Assembly: GCF_018919395.1 (NCBI RefSeq)
Contig: NZ_JAHLME010000007.1
Location: 1 to 64,000 of the forward strand
DNA from: Geomonas azotofigens
GTDB lineage: Bacteria > Desulfobacterota > Desulfuromonadia > Geobacterales > Geobacteraceae
Direction of reading: 5' to 3'
Length of the DNA: 64,000 nt
The position numbers and the translations under genes were made by a program. Below the pieces are notes generated by a model. That model ran no database searches, was not told the DNA's origin, and saw nothing but the letters and a program-made list of their open reading frames with translations. This document shows, one piece after another, positions 42,206 to 50,580 of this stretch (positions within the stretch are counted from its first letter, which is position 1; each line of letters begins with the position of its first letter).

Positions 42206-42526
42206 ATGGGCTTTCCGCCCCACCCTCGCGGGTGGTTTAGTATTATCGTGTATCGATCTGTATGTGGGGGCGCTGGGGGGACCGAGCGCTATGTCTATGG
42301 CGTTGAATACATTACCCTATTGCCGGGCAAGAAAGCAACTGGCATTTGCCGGTTCCCGCTGTGGTTGGCACCCCCCGGCGACCCTCCTCCCCGCGGGGCG
42401 AATCGACTTTTTGCGGTCGATCCCCCCCGCGAAGTTGACTTTCATGTGAAGCTGCATAGAATCGTATACAGAAAAGTCGGCCCCCTTTTTAATGGGGCCG
42501 ACGGCCGGATGTTCATGTTAAAATGA
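42206..42526 (+). CDS. Doubtful 106-codon gene
   Basis: An open frame divergent from the coiled-coil gene. The text looks somewhat protein-like in its second half (YVYGVEYITLLPGKK, VDFHVKLHRIVYRKVGPLFN), but the ribosome binding site is poor and codon use is less GC-biased at third positions than in neighbours. It may instead be part of a leader. Listed so that the gap 42114-42608 is not left unexplained. Confidence 0.3.
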   Translation: MGFPPHPRGWFSIIVYRSVCGGAGGTERYVYGVEYITLLPGKKATGICRFPLWLAPPGDPPPRGANRLFAVDPPREVDFHVKLHRIVYRKVGPLFNGADGRMFMLK

Positions 42527-42608
42527 CTGATATGACGAAGAAAAACCTGCGCACTGAATTTGGAATTGGAATCTTCATTATTTTGTTGTGGCAGGGCAGG
42601 GGGACTTC

Positions 42609-42815
42609 ATGGCGAATATAGAGCACGACAAGAACGGGTTCACCTGTGAGTGCGGCCTGCGTAACGAGTACCCGGGTTACGTGCAGGCGCACTGGAGCGT
42701 GAGGTTGTCCTATTCCTGCGCTTGTCAAAGACAATACATCCTTTATCGCGGCACGGTGGTAAAGACCTCCCGGGAATCTGCCGAGATCTACGACAGCGAA
42801 GCCTTCGGCGACTGA
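42609..42815 (+). CDS. Small Cys-containing protein, unknown
   Basis: A 68-residue protein with paired Cys (FTCECGLRN and YSCACQRQYILY), a layout like a small zinc ribbon: CxC, about 22 residues, CxC. GGGGGA lies five bases before ATG 42609. The C-terminal half (TVVKTSRESAEIYDSEAFGD) is acidic. No family recognised. It stands alone. Confidence 0.6.
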   Translation: MANIEHDKNGFTCECGLRNEYPGYVQAHWSVRLSYSCACQRQYILYRGTVVKTSRESAEIYDSEAFGD

Positions 42816-43059
42816 CCCCGCACACCCCGTCACCAGCCAAGCCCCAGCACCCATCTTTCATCGAGCCTTTCCCACTCCATCTTGGCTGCCAAATTGCAAG
42901 CTTCGGCACGTTAGTACCTTTTCGCGCAGAAAAGACAGCAACGCCGGGGCTCCCCGGTGCTCCGGATCCGGCGCGGTGACGGAGCGATGACTCCGCGTGT
43001 CAAAAACGCGCCCACCGCGGTGCCCCGATGTGCCGGGGGAGCGGCGAGACGAGCTCAAC

Positions 43060-43809
43060 ATGACCATAAATCCTTTGCAGTCAACATTCCCCATCAACTC
43101 GCCACGCGACGGGTCCCTGGCAAAGAAGGCGCCTGCCACCCCTTCCGGATTCGAGTCCCTGCTGCAGTCGGCGACGGGTGCGGCCGGCAGGGAGACCGTC
43201 TCCCCGCAGGTCGCCGCCGAGATGCTCCGGATCCAGATGATGCGAAGCACCCTGGCCCTGGCTGTTTCGGACTCCCGGTCCGATGCCGCCTCCGGCCAGG
43301 CATCGCAGTCGGTACCCGGACCCCTCGGTTTCGGACTCGGCCTCCCCGGCGACTATCGCGGGAGCGCCGCCCTCGAGACGGCGGAGGTGGCGGGCGAGCC
43401 GGTCCCCGCCCCGCTTCCCCCGATGACCGGCGCTACCGAGGTGGAGATCGAGCACATCAGCGAGACCGCGGCGCGCTATCTCGGCACCCCATACCGGTTC
43501 GGCGGCGAGGGGGCGGACGGGATCGACTGCTCGAGCTTCGTGCAGCAGGTCTTTCACGCCAACCAGATCGACCTGCCGCGAACGGCCCGGGAGCAGATCA
43601 ACGTCGGCAGCGACGTCCCGGCGAGCGAGCTGCGCAGGGGGGACCTGGTCTTCTTCCAGACCTACGCATCCTATCCATCCCACGTCGGCATCTATCTTGG
43701 TGACGGCAAGATGATCCACGCCTCCTCCGGGAAAGGCGAGGTGACCATATCCGACATGAACAGCGACTACTACCGGCCGCGCTACCTGGGAGCGAAACGG
43801 ATTATCTGA
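43060..43809 (+). CDS. NlpC/P60 family peptidoglycan hydrolase
   Basis: A 249-residue C40 peptidase. The catalytic domain occupies residues about 130-249: the nucleophile Cys is in GADGIDCSSFVQQVF, the His in YPSHVGIYLGDG, and a further His in MIHASSGKGEV. These cleave gamma-D-Glu-diaminopimelate-type cross-peptides. The N-terminal 100 residues are low in complexity, contain a helix VAAEMLRIQMMRSTLALAVS, and show no signal peptide, which is odd for a wall hydrolase; the helix recalls the segment before the hydrolase domain in FlgJ-like proteins (weak likeness). ATG 43060 has only a weak ribosome binding site. Confidence 0.85.
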   Translation: MTINPLQSTFPINSPRDGSLAKKAPATPSGFESLLQSATGAAGRETVSPQVAAEMLRIQMMRSTLALAVSDSRSDAASGQASQSVPGPLGFGLGLPGDYRGSAALETAEVAGEPVPAPLPPMTGATEVEIEHISETAARYLGTPYRFGGEGADGIDCSSFVQQVFHANQIDLPRTAREQINVGSDVPASELRRGDLVFFQTYASYPSHVGIYLGDGKMIHASSGKGEVTISDMNSDYYRPRYLGAKRII

Positions 43810-43836
43810 GAGAGGTTGTCCGCGGCGGTAAAAAAG

Positions 43837-43868
43837 AAAGCCCACCGGCCTCAGCCGGTGGGCTTTTT
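43837..43868. terminator. Bidirectional terminator
   Basis: AAAGCCCACCGG and CCGGTGGGCTTT close a 6-base loop, with A-rich sequence before and TTTTT at the end. It separates the convergent NlpC/P60 and FMN reductase genes. Confidence 0.9.
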
Positions 43869-43886
43869 CCTTTGCGGTCGCCGCGG

Positions 43887-44441
43887 TCAGGCAGCGTGGC
43901 GCTTCACCCACGCTACGTAGCGCTCCATCCACGCTTGCAGGAACTTGACGGTGTCGGGGCTGGTGATGTCCCCGGCGGCGTCGAAGAAGCCTTCCTTGAC
44001 CTGGATGAACACCTCGGGCTGCCCCATGGTCGGAACGTCGAGGTAGGCCAAGGTGTTGCGCAGGTGCTGCTGGGCGAGCGCCGTGCCGATCTGGCCGATG
44101 GAAGCCCCCAGGATGCCGGCCGGTTTGCCGGTCCAGGCGCTGGTGCCGTAGGGACGCGAGGCGTTGTCCAGGGCGTTCTTGAGCACGCCGGGCATGGAAC
44201 GGTTGTACTCGGGTGTCACGAAGATGAGCCCCGTTGCCGCCTTCACCTCGCTTTTCAGTCGCACCACGGACTGCGCCTGGTTGTCATCGTCATCCTGGTT
44301 GTACAGCGGCAGGTCACCTATCTCGAGGACCTTGAAAGAGAAATCGGCGGGGCCGAGCTTTATCAGCGCGTTGGCGAGCTTGCGGTTGATCGAGTCGCGC
44401 CTCAGGCTCCCTACGATAACGGCTATCTGATACTGACTCAT
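43887..44441 (-). CDS. NADPH-dependent FMN reductase
   Basis: A 184-residue flavodoxin-like protein. The phosphate-binding loop of FMN is GSLRRDSINRKLANAL and the second conserved block is LIFVTPEYNRSMPGVLKNALD, followed by SAWTGKPAGILGAS. Members such as ChrR or azoreductase-like quinone reductases reduce FMN, quinones or chromate in the cytoplasm. ATG 44441 is chosen because the family begins right before the first beta strand and GGGAGG lies upstream; the longer frame adds an unlikely tail. A single gene ending at the shared terminator. Confidence 0.92.
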   Translation of the reverse strand: MSQYQIAVIVGSLRRDSINRKLANALIKLGPADFSFKVLEIGDLPLYNQDDDDNQAQSVVRLKSEVKAATGLIFVTPEYNRSMPGVLKNALDNASRPYGTSAWTGKPAGILGASIGQIGTALAQQHLRNTLAYLDVPTMGQPEVFIQVKEGFFDAAGDITSPDTVKFLQAWMERYVAWVKRHAA

Positions 44442-44595
44442 TACCTTATCCTCCCTTGATAGCGAAATAATCACAGCTATGACTATAGCACGAGCCAGGG
44501 GCTTTGCCATCGCGGGAGGTTGTGCGATCAGGATGAGCTTTGACTGCTGACAGGAACAGGAGGCGTTTTAAGCTGGAGCGGTGGGCTAGGGTGGG

Positions 44596-45717
44596 TCAGG
44601 TGGAGGGTATCCGGAACTTGAACAGCGTCCCCTGCTGTGCGGAAGAGGAGAAGCTCACCTTTCCTCCCAGGATCTTCTCACCGATCAGTTGCATCGAGAA
44701 GGTTCCCACGCCGCGGCCGGAGCCCTCCTTGGTGCTGAAGCTGCGTTGGAAGATCCGGCATTGCACCTCGTCCGGGATCGGCTTTTCGTTCCAGACGCAG
44801 AAGCGCAGGGCGTCATGCTCCTGCTCGAACCACACTTTCACCTCGCCGTGCTCCTCCGTCGCCTCCAGGGCGTTGAGGACCATGTTCGACATCACCCGCA
44901 AGGCGAGGGACTTGTCGGTCTTCACGGTGAGTAGGGGGAGCGAGTCGGGGAGCAGCATCGACTTCTCTGTGGCGGCGTCGTGTTTGGAGAAGATCCCTTT
45001 CAGTTCTGCCAGCAGTTCGCCCGCGGTGGTGTCGTCGCGCGACGGGCGGTACTCCAGGAAGTCGTTTTTGAAGAGGCATCTCTGGATCTCCAGCTCCTTG
45101 TGCAGCCTCTGTGCGGCGCGATAGATCATGGCCGCGAGCTCGGAGTGATCTTCCCTGACCAGAAACTGGCTCGCGCCGAGCAGTCCGGTGAACATGTTCC
45201 CCATGTCATGGAAGAAGGTTCTCTCCAGCGCGGCGCGCAGGTGTTCCAGTGTGACGTCGTGCAGGAAGAGCAGGATGAAGTTTTGCCCATCCAGTTTGAG
45301 GACGTTTGCGCGGACCATAATCGCGTAGTCGGCCGCCGTGTCACCCTTGTAGGTGCTCAGCGAACAGAGCTCTTCCACCGGCCCCTCGCCGTCGAGCGCC
45401 GCGACCATGGCGATCACCGCGCCGCAGGTGCTGCAAAACCGCGTGGTCCCGCAGCCGCCGGGTTCGTCACCGCTGTGAACGCATCCCAGCACCTCGCCCA
45501 GGCGAAGCCCCAGCACCGCCGAGGGATCCTCGATGCCCAGGGTTTTCAGAAAGGAATCGTTAAGTCCGACAACCTGGCGGTGTTCGTCCAGTACCGCTAT
45601 CAGCCCGCCGATGCTGTGCAGCAGTTCCTGGATGACCGGGCTGGTGGTGACCATCGCGATCTCTTCATTTATTCTCTCGTTGGTAGCGCGTTCGGCGGGA
45701 GCGAAATAGGTGTCCAC
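44596..45717 (-). CDS. PAS-like sensor histidine kinase, possibly degenerate
   Basis: A 373-residue soluble protein. Residues about 25-70 read like the start of a PAS domain (GGLIAVLDEHRQVVGLNDSF). A cluster of Cys follows (GCVHSGDEPGGCGTTRFCSTCG), which could bind a metal or an Fe-S cluster as a redox or gas sensor. The dimerisation helix has TFFHDMGNMFTGLLGAS, with His in the expected place though the usual HE/HEL text is changed to HD. The ATPase part shows N (VMSNMVLNALEATEE) and a G box (KEGSGRGVGTFSM). GTG 45717 has GGAGG five bases upstream. No response regulator is adjacent. Confidence 0.82.
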   Translation of the reverse strand: MDTYFAPAERATNERINEEIAMVTTSPVIQELLHSIGGLIAVLDEHRQVVGLNDSFLKTLGIEDPSAVLGLRLGEVLGCVHSGDEPGGCGTTRFCSTCGAVIAMVAALDGEGPVEELCSLSTYKGDTAADYAIMVRANVLKLDGQNFILLFLHDVTLEHLRAALERTFFHDMGNMFTGLLGASQFLVREDHSELAAMIYRAAQRLHKELEIQRCLFKNDFLEYRPSRDDTTAGELLAELKGIFSKHDAATEKSMLLPDSLPLLTVKTDKSLALRVMSNMVLNALEATEEHGEVKVWFEQEHDALRFCVWNEKPIPDEVQCRIFQRSFSTKEGSGRGVGTFSMQLIGEKILGGKVSFSSSAQQGTLFKFRIPST

Positions 45718-45947
45718 AGCAGCCTCCAAGGGAAATACCCGATCAGAACAAGCTGTCTATGCCAAAGCGAAGGATGGGGGTGTGGGTGCTGATACATGAA
45801 ACAATGGGGCTAATCTAATCTTTTTTGGTTCCTTATGTCAATTTGTTCTTGCAGGAAGATTTCACCCGAGAGCGTAGGGCTCAGTCCGTGACCGTTGCCG
45901 GGACAAAGGCGACTGCGGCCGCGGGTTCCTTGTTCACGCAGGTTCGG

Positions 45948-46301
45948 TTACGGGCGCCACCGGTAACGTTGGAGCGCGATGCGGCCGCGCGCGTCGAAAA
46001 GGACCCCCTCTGCCTCCAGGCGCAACCGCTGCAGTTCGTCGTGGCCGCCGCCGGAACGCGGGCTGATCTCCCCCTTGGCGTTGATGACGCGGTGCCAGGG
46101 GATGGCAGCATCGTTGAGGGCGCTCAAGGCGTAGCCGACCTGGCGCGCATGTCCCGGCAGGCCGGCCAGTGACGCGATTTGTCCGTACGTCGCCACCTGT
46201 CCCAGGGGGATCCGGGATACTACGGCGTAGATGTTTCGATAAGTGGATAACGTCATCGTCAGCGAGCGATTATCTTGTTCCCCCTTCCGAGGACGGCTCA
46301 T
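45948..46301 (-). CDS. Alkyltransferase-like protein (ATL)
   Basis: A 117-residue DNA-binding protein of the MGMT/Ogt C-terminal fold. The region equal to the methyltransferase active site PCHRV reads PWHRVINAKGEIS, so the acceptor Cys is Trp. That is the mark of ATL proteins, which bind O6-alkylguanine without repairing it and pass the lesion to nucleotide excision repair. Other family text is RIPLGQVATYGQIASLAGLP and the Arg-finger region ARQVGYAL. ATG 46301 is used because AAAGGAG lies eight bases upstream. Single gene. Confidence 0.9.
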   Translation of the reverse strand: MSRPRKGEQDNRSLTMTLSTYRNIYAVVSRIPLGQVATYGQIASLAGLPGHARQVGYALSALNDAAIPWHRVINAKGEISPRSGGGHDELQRLRLEAEGVLFDARGRIALQRYRWRP

Positions 46302-46420
46302 TTTTTTTGCTCCTTTGGCTTGCGTCGCTTTTTGCGCCATTGTATATTTCAGCGTGGCGGAAGATTGGATTAAACTAATTAACGCCGACCCTTCGCAGAC
46401 GCGAAGGAAGGAGGTATCAG

Positions 46421-46840
46421 GTGGCATATCACCGGATCTTGAGAAACTACCGTAGCGTAGGACCAACGAGGTTTCATTTCTTAAACCGAAGATTCAGGAT
46501 GTCTCTTTCGGATACATCGAGAATTCCGGAGTCGTTCTGGGCGGCACACCCAAAGCTGCGTGAGGAGTATTTCGGGGGCTCGGACAAATATGACGGAATT
46601 TACCACGAGTCGATGCTGGGGAGCAAAGTAGTTATCGCGGAGCGCGAGGCTCTCCAGGCACTGCTCGTCGAGTACCTGGATGAGATCGTCTCTCTTCTGG
46701 AAATGGCAGCGGTGCGCACCCCTGAGATCCTTATCGTCTCGGGATTCGATCTTGCGAAAGAAAGAAGGGGGCGCCCCAGGGTCAAGAAAGCTGTTGCAGC
46801 GCACGACGAGCAGGGAGACGGCAACAGTATTCCTGTTTGA
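46421..46840 (+). CDS. Hypothetical protein
   Basis: A 139-residue protein with no signal peptide or membrane helix. It contains an acidic helical stretch (REALQALLVEYLDEIVSLLE) after a Tyr/Gly-rich part, and ends in a basic, then acidic tail. The GTG start has a very good ribosome binding site (AAGGAGGT, five bases away); the downstream ATG 46499 does not. No family recognised. It lies next to a divergent ATL gene and before the minisatellite. Confidence 0.55.
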   Translation: MAYHRILRNYRSVGPTRFHFLNRRFRMSLSDTSRIPESFWAAHPKLREEYFGGSDKYDGIYHESMLGSKVVIAEREALQALLVEYLDEIVSLLEMAAVRTPEILIVSGFDLAKERRGRPRVKKAVAAHDEQGDGNSIPV

Positions 46841-46889
46841 TTTCCTCCAAATTCCGCCACAAATAAACGCAGTACGCAGATGCAAAAGA

Positions 46890-46914
46890 AGGGGGGTGCC
46901 GTGAGGTGCCCCCT
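46890..46914 (+). terminator. Weak terminator-like hairpin
   Basis: AGGGGG and CCCCCT enclose an inner CC-GTGA-GG hairpin with small internal mismatches; AACTTTATT follows. It is a candidate terminator for the gene at 46421. Confidence 0.5.
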
Positions 46915-47010
46915 AACTTTATTGTCCTATAGCCCTTCTAGCCTTAAAAGCGGGTGCTTTGAGCCTGCACATTCCCGCTGCCCACCTCTAGTCCCCCCCC
47001 CAAAAAAATG

Positions 47011-47472
47011 CACCGTTTGATTCATCGGACGCACCGTATGATTCATCGGACGCACCGTTTGATTCATCGGACGCACCGTTTGATTCATCGGACGCACCGT
47101 ATGATTCATCGGACGCACCGTATGATTCATCGGACGCACCGTATGATTCATCGGACGCACCGTATGATTCATCGGACGCACCGTATGATTCATCGGACGC
47201 ATCGTATGATTCATCGGACGCATCGTTTGATTCATCGGACGCACCGTTTGATTCATCGGGCGCACCGTTTGATTCATCGGACGCACCGTATGATTCATCG
47301 GGCCCACCGTATGATTCATCGGGCCCACCGCATGATTCATCGGGCCCACCGTATGATTCATCGGACGCACCGTATGATTCATCGGGTGCACCGTATGATT
47401 CATCGGGCGCACCGTATGATTCATCGGACGCACCGTATGATTCATCGGACGCACCGTATGATTCATCGGACG
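47011..47472. repeat. Minisatellite, 22 copies of a 21-bp unit
   Basis: Twenty-two contiguous units of CACCGTATGATTCATCGGACG with few changes (A or T at position 7, and GGACG, GGGCG, GGCCC or GGTG-type ends). The period is seven codons, and neither strand has a stop in the array: plus reads HRMIHRT repeats and minus reads MNHTVRP repeats. Neither frame has a ribosome binding site, and a C9-A7 run lies just before it. No spacers, so it is not a CRISPR array. Confidence 0.97.
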
Positions 47473-47695
47473 CACCGTGCGGGTCACCGGGTGCGGTGAG
47501 AGGTCCGACTGAATAGGTGGGAAAAATTATCTTGAACAGGAGCTATCATTAATTTACAGTGCCTAACGGCGGTGGCACCTTGACGCGGAGGAGGGGATTG
47601 AACCCCAAAGGGACCGGGTCCAACTTCCGGCCGGTCAACTTCAAGCCGTTGGGCTGTGACCAAGTCTATTCACTTCTGTAAGGAGATTTCCCGAA

Positions 47696-48442
47696 ATGGA
47701 CATTCCTCGGATCTTCAACATAACTGAAAGTGCTCACCGCATCCATAACCCGTTCACGCCAGAAAAGCTCGCCACGCTTGGCGCGGCGTTGCGTCTGGAA
47801 AGGGGAACCCGCTTGCTTGATCTGGGCAGCGGTTCGGGAGAGATGCTCTGCACCTGGGCACGCGATCATGGTGTCATCGGCACCGGCATCGATATGAGCC
47901 CGTTGTTCACCGAACAAGCGAAACTGCGTGCTGTAGAACTCGGCGTCACCGATCAAGTCAATTTCATTCATGGCGATGCTGTGGGCTACGTCTCTGAGGA
48001 GAAGGTCGCTGTGGCCGCCTGCGTCGGGGCCACCTGGATCGGCGGGGGAGTCGCCGGCACAATTGAGCTTCTTGCGCGGAGCCTGCGCACCGGGGGGATT
48101 ATCCTCATCGGCGAGCCCTATTGGCGGCAGTTGCCGCCGTCGGAAGATGTTGCCAAGAGTTGTTTTGCCAACTCGATCTCCGAATTTCTCACGCTTCCAG
48201 AACTTATCGCCTCTTTCGGCGACCTTGGTTATGATGTCGTTGAAATGGTTCTGGCTGACCAGGACAGCTGGGACAGATACGAGGCGGCCAAATGGCTCAC
48301 CATGCGCCGATGGCTTGAAGCCAATCCAGACGACGAGTTAGCGCAAGAGGTCCGAGCCCAACTGACCTCGGAACCCGTGCGCCACGCAGCTTACACGCGT
48401 GAGTACCTGGGCTGGGGGGTATTCGCGCTGATGCCGCGGTGA
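47696..48442 (+). CDS. Class I SAM-dependent methyltransferase
   Basis: A 248-residue soluble methyltransferase. The SAM-binding motif I is LLDLGSGSGEMLCTWA (about residues 40-55), followed by motif II GTGIDMSPLFTEQA and the acidic HGDAVGY. The centre has the UbiE/cobalamin-type order ending LRTGGIILIGEPYW. The substrate cannot be told. TAAGGAG lies ten bases before ATG 47696. It is upstream of merB on the same strand, separated by a large inverted repeat that may end transcription, so a shared function in metal or organometal handling is only a suggestion. Codon use is somewhat less GC-biased than in the hopanoid genes. Confidence 0.88.
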   Translation: MDIPRIFNITESAHRIHNPFTPEKLATLGAALRLERGTRLLDLGSGSGEMLCTWARDHGVIGTGIDMSPLFTEQAKLRAVELGVTDQVNFIHGDAVGYVSEEKVAVAACVGATWIGGGVAGTIELLARSLRTGGIILIGEPYWRQLPPSEDVAKSCFANSISEFLTLPELIASFGDLGYDVVEMVLADQDSWDRYEAAKWLTMRRWLEANPDDELAQEVRAQLTSEPVRHAAYTREYLGWGVFALMPR

Positions 48443-48487
48443 TCCGTTGGCGCATCCGGTGGATCGTCTACTTCTGAGACACAAGGG

Positions 48488-48552
48488 AAAAGGGGACAGG
48501 CTACTTTATGAGTTCAGACTGTAGAGAATATAAAAGTAGCCTGTCCCCTTTT
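48488..48552. repeat. Perfect 20-bp inverted repeat, GGGGACAGG family
   Basis: AAAAGGGGACAGGCTACTTT at 48488-48507 is exactly repeated in inverse at 48533-48552, with a 25-base loop. The T-rich end makes it a possible terminator in both directions. The family occurs also at 30435 and 62159 in this window. It lies in the leader of merB. Confidence 0.95.
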
Positions 48553-48588
48553 CTCCCGACGTTGGGTGGTAAAGGGGAGGGGGATCCA

Positions 48589-49224
48589 TTGTCCATCGAT
48601 CTATTGGAAGAGCGTCTCCTGGTAGCATTGCATTGTTGTCATCCGAGGTTCTGGTTGCATTTGTTGCGCACGCTGGCAAAAGGCAAACCAGTGACTAAGG
48701 CGAGCATAGCTGCCGCGCTGGATATGGCCCTGGAAGACATAGATACGGCTTTGATGGATTTTAAAGACACAGTGTATGACGGTGATGGCAACGTGGTTGC
48801 CTGCGGACTTTCTCTGGTCCCGACATCTCATCGCTTTAGTGTGGACGGCTGCAATCTGTTTACATGGTGTGCACTGGATGCTCTGATGTACCCTGTGGCT
48901 CTGCGGCAGGTGGCTCTGGTGGAATCACAGTGCCCGGTTACAGGAGTTGCGGTTCGATTAACGGTTACACCAACGGGAATTACCGCCCTGACTCCGGTCG
49001 AAACTGTGGTGTCTCTCGTGGTACCTGCCGCCCAAGCAGGTTGCTGTAATGTGCGCAACGCTTTTTGCAGCCAGGTCCATTTCATGAGCTCGCTTCAGGC
49101 CGCGGATGAATGGCGATCCACGCACCCTCATGCAACGATCTTGTCCGTTGAAGAAGCCTGGCGTCTGGGAAGCGTAATAGCCCAGCGCCGCCTGGCTGAC
49201 GTACAGTCATGCGTAGAGAGCTAA
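48589..49224 (+). CDS. merB: Organomercurial lyase
   Basis: A 211-residue enzyme that splits the carbon-mercury bond of methylmercury and other organomercurials, releasing Hg(II). The catalytic set is present: Cys94 and Asp97 in TWCALD, and Cys160 in AFCSQVHF; the structural Cys115 is in ESQCPVTG. The residue after the third catalytic Cys, often a second Cys, is Ser. Start TTG 48589 is chosen because GGGGAGGGGG lies five bases upstream and because it brings the residue numbers within two of the well-studied enzyme (C96, D99, C117, C159; 212 residues); the ATG at 48508 would add 27 residues encoded by an inverted repeat. No merA, merR or merT is adjacent, so Hg(II) reduction would need other genes. 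Confidence 0.92.
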   Translation: MSIDLLEERLLVALHCCHPRFWLHLLRTLAKGKPVTKASIAAALDMALEDIDTALMDFKDTVYDGDGNVVACGLSLVPTSHRFSVDGCNLFTWCALDALMYPVALRQVALVESQCPVTGVAVRLTVTPTGITALTPVETVVSLVVPAAQAGCCNVRNAFCSQVHFMSSLQAADEWRSTHPHATILSVEEAWRLGSVIAQRRLADVQSCVES

Positions 49225-49304
49225 ACGCAACATCTCAGGGCGGTCCCCATCCTGGATGGCCCCCGTCTCTTCGCCGATTTCCCACATCACCGGAGATACA
49301 TAAC

Positions 49305-50459
49305 ATGAAGAAAATATCCATTATCTGTCTCATCCTGGCTTCCTTGCTTGCTGGCTGCACAAATTACATGTACGGCGTACCCAAGGAAAGCTGGGACCGG
49401 ATGAGTGAAGCGGAGCGGATAGAGGCAATCCGGGTGTACGAACAGGAACAGCGGGCACGCCGCCAGGCCGCGGAGGAGCAGGCACGCCGCCAGGCGATAG
49501 AACGGGAGCGTGAACGGGCACGTCAAGCCACGCTGGAGCGGGAACGACAGGAACGGATCGATGCCATACACCGGGGTGAGGGTGCCTTTGGGGAACTGAT
49601 TCGGGTGCGCTTGCAGGGGGGAGAAATCAAGATCGGAGACCGGCACCACCACTACGAACCGTTGACCTTCACCATCGCCGACGGTGAAACCCGCAGGATC
49701 GCCGTGGCTGACTACAAGGGGAGAGAGGTGGATCTCACCGTAACCTATGCCGGCGGTGCCCTTAGCTTTGAAGGACTCCGTTTCCCCTACGACCGCCGCT
49801 GGGCAAGGGGTGAACTCTATACTGACACGGGAACCTCCGGACCGCTGGCGTTACGGGGTGTGGATGTCTTCGTCCAGGTTCACGACCGTTCTTCCCGATT
49901 CGAGCGGGAGGTGCCGCGACTGGTCATCATCCGTGAGGAAACGCCGGTGGTGATAAGGGAAAGGGAACGCCCAGCGCCTCCGCCGCCTGCGATGATCGTC
50001 GAGAGGGAGCGGCCAAAGCCGCAACCGGTAACTCCGGTTTCTCCTGCGCCTGCGCGTCAGCCAGCCGTACAATCGCCGGTGGGACAGCCAGCCACCCCAT
50101 CGCCGGTGCGTCAGCCAGCCGCCCAATTGGCGGCGCGTCCTCCGCGCGCCGTGACAGTCGCCCTCCTCTCGGGGGAGTTGACGGTGCATGGCAAGAAGCA
50201 GCCGGTGGAGCAAACCGCGGTGCGCATTGCCGAGGGAGAGAGCCGGGAACTGACGGTAAAGTCCGGGGCTGAAACCCGCACGATCTCGCTCCACTACAAG
50301 AACGGCGAGGTCTTCGTTGACGGGACCCCTGGAAAGGGGCGCAACGATATCCGCCTTCGCTTCGAGAAGGAGTGGAAGACGGGGAAGGTATACCGCTTTG
50401 ACCTGAAGGGGAAGGTGTTCCTGGACAAGGTGGAAATGAAGGTGACTGGGGTCGAATAA
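49305..50459 (+). CDS. Lipoprotein with duplicated beta domain and Pro-rich linker
   Basis: A 384-residue lipoprotein (lipobox LLAGC). A charged helix of Arg/Glu/Gln repeats (EQEQRARRQAAEEQARRQ) spans about residues 35-85. Two similar beta domains follow: one at about 90-210 (RVRLQGGEIKIGDRHHHYEP) and one at 300-384 (TVALLSGELTVHGKKQPVEQ), joined by a Pro/Gln/Ala linker (PVGQPATPSPVRQPAAQ) that could cross the cell wall. No enzyme motif is seen. It follows merB by 80 bases but the link is unclear. The ribosome binding site is modest (GGAG, nine bases). Confidence 0.75.
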   Translation: MKKISIICLILASLLAGCTNYMYGVPKESWDRMSEAERIEAIRVYEQEQRARRQAAEEQARRQAIERERERARQATLERERQERIDAIHRGEGAFGELIRVRLQGGEIKIGDRHHHYEPLTFTIADGETRRIAVADYKGREVDLTVTYAGGALSFEGLRFPYDRRWARGELYTDTGTSGPLALRGVDVFVQVHDRSSRFEREVPRLVIIREETPVVIRERERPAPPPPAMIVERERPKPQPVTPVSPAPARQPAVQSPVGQPATPSPVRQPAAQLAARPPRAVTVALLSGELTVHGKKQPVEQTAVRIAEGESRELTVKSGAETRTISLHYKNGEVFVDGTPGKGRNDIRLRFEKEWKTGKVYRFDLKGKVFLDKVEMKVTGVE

Positions 50460-50520
50460 GAGGAAGATGAAGAGGCAACTCCTCTCGGTTTGAGATTGGC
50501 GTGTCGACAGTGCAAACGTA

Positions 50521-50556
50521 GAAGGGGCAGCCGTGAGGCTGCCCCTTCTCGTTTTT
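50521..50556. terminator. Terminator between lipoprotein gene and hpnH
   Basis: GAAGGGGCAGCC and GGCTGCCCCTTC close a GTGA tetraloop and are followed by TCGTTTTT. It sits between convergent genes. Confidence 0.92.
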
Positions 50557-50580
50557 AACAGATCTTGAACGGCCCTGACC

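Noticed and set aside
47011-47472. Possible CRISPR array
   Set aside because: Units are contiguous with no spacers, and no cas genes are present.
47008-47499. 163-codon plus-strand and 186-codon minus-strand frames across the minisatellite
   Set aside because: Both are produced by the 21-bp period; neither has a ribosome binding site or non-repeat domain. Treated as repeat DNA.
47588-47660. Complete tRNA or selC gene
   Set aside because: The 5' acceptor strand, D-arm and a proper anticodon stem are missing; only a T-arm-like end is seen.
48508-48588. ATG 48508 as the merB start
   Set aside because: It would encode 27 extra residues from an inverted repeat and shift the catalytic Cys numbering away from the known enzyme.
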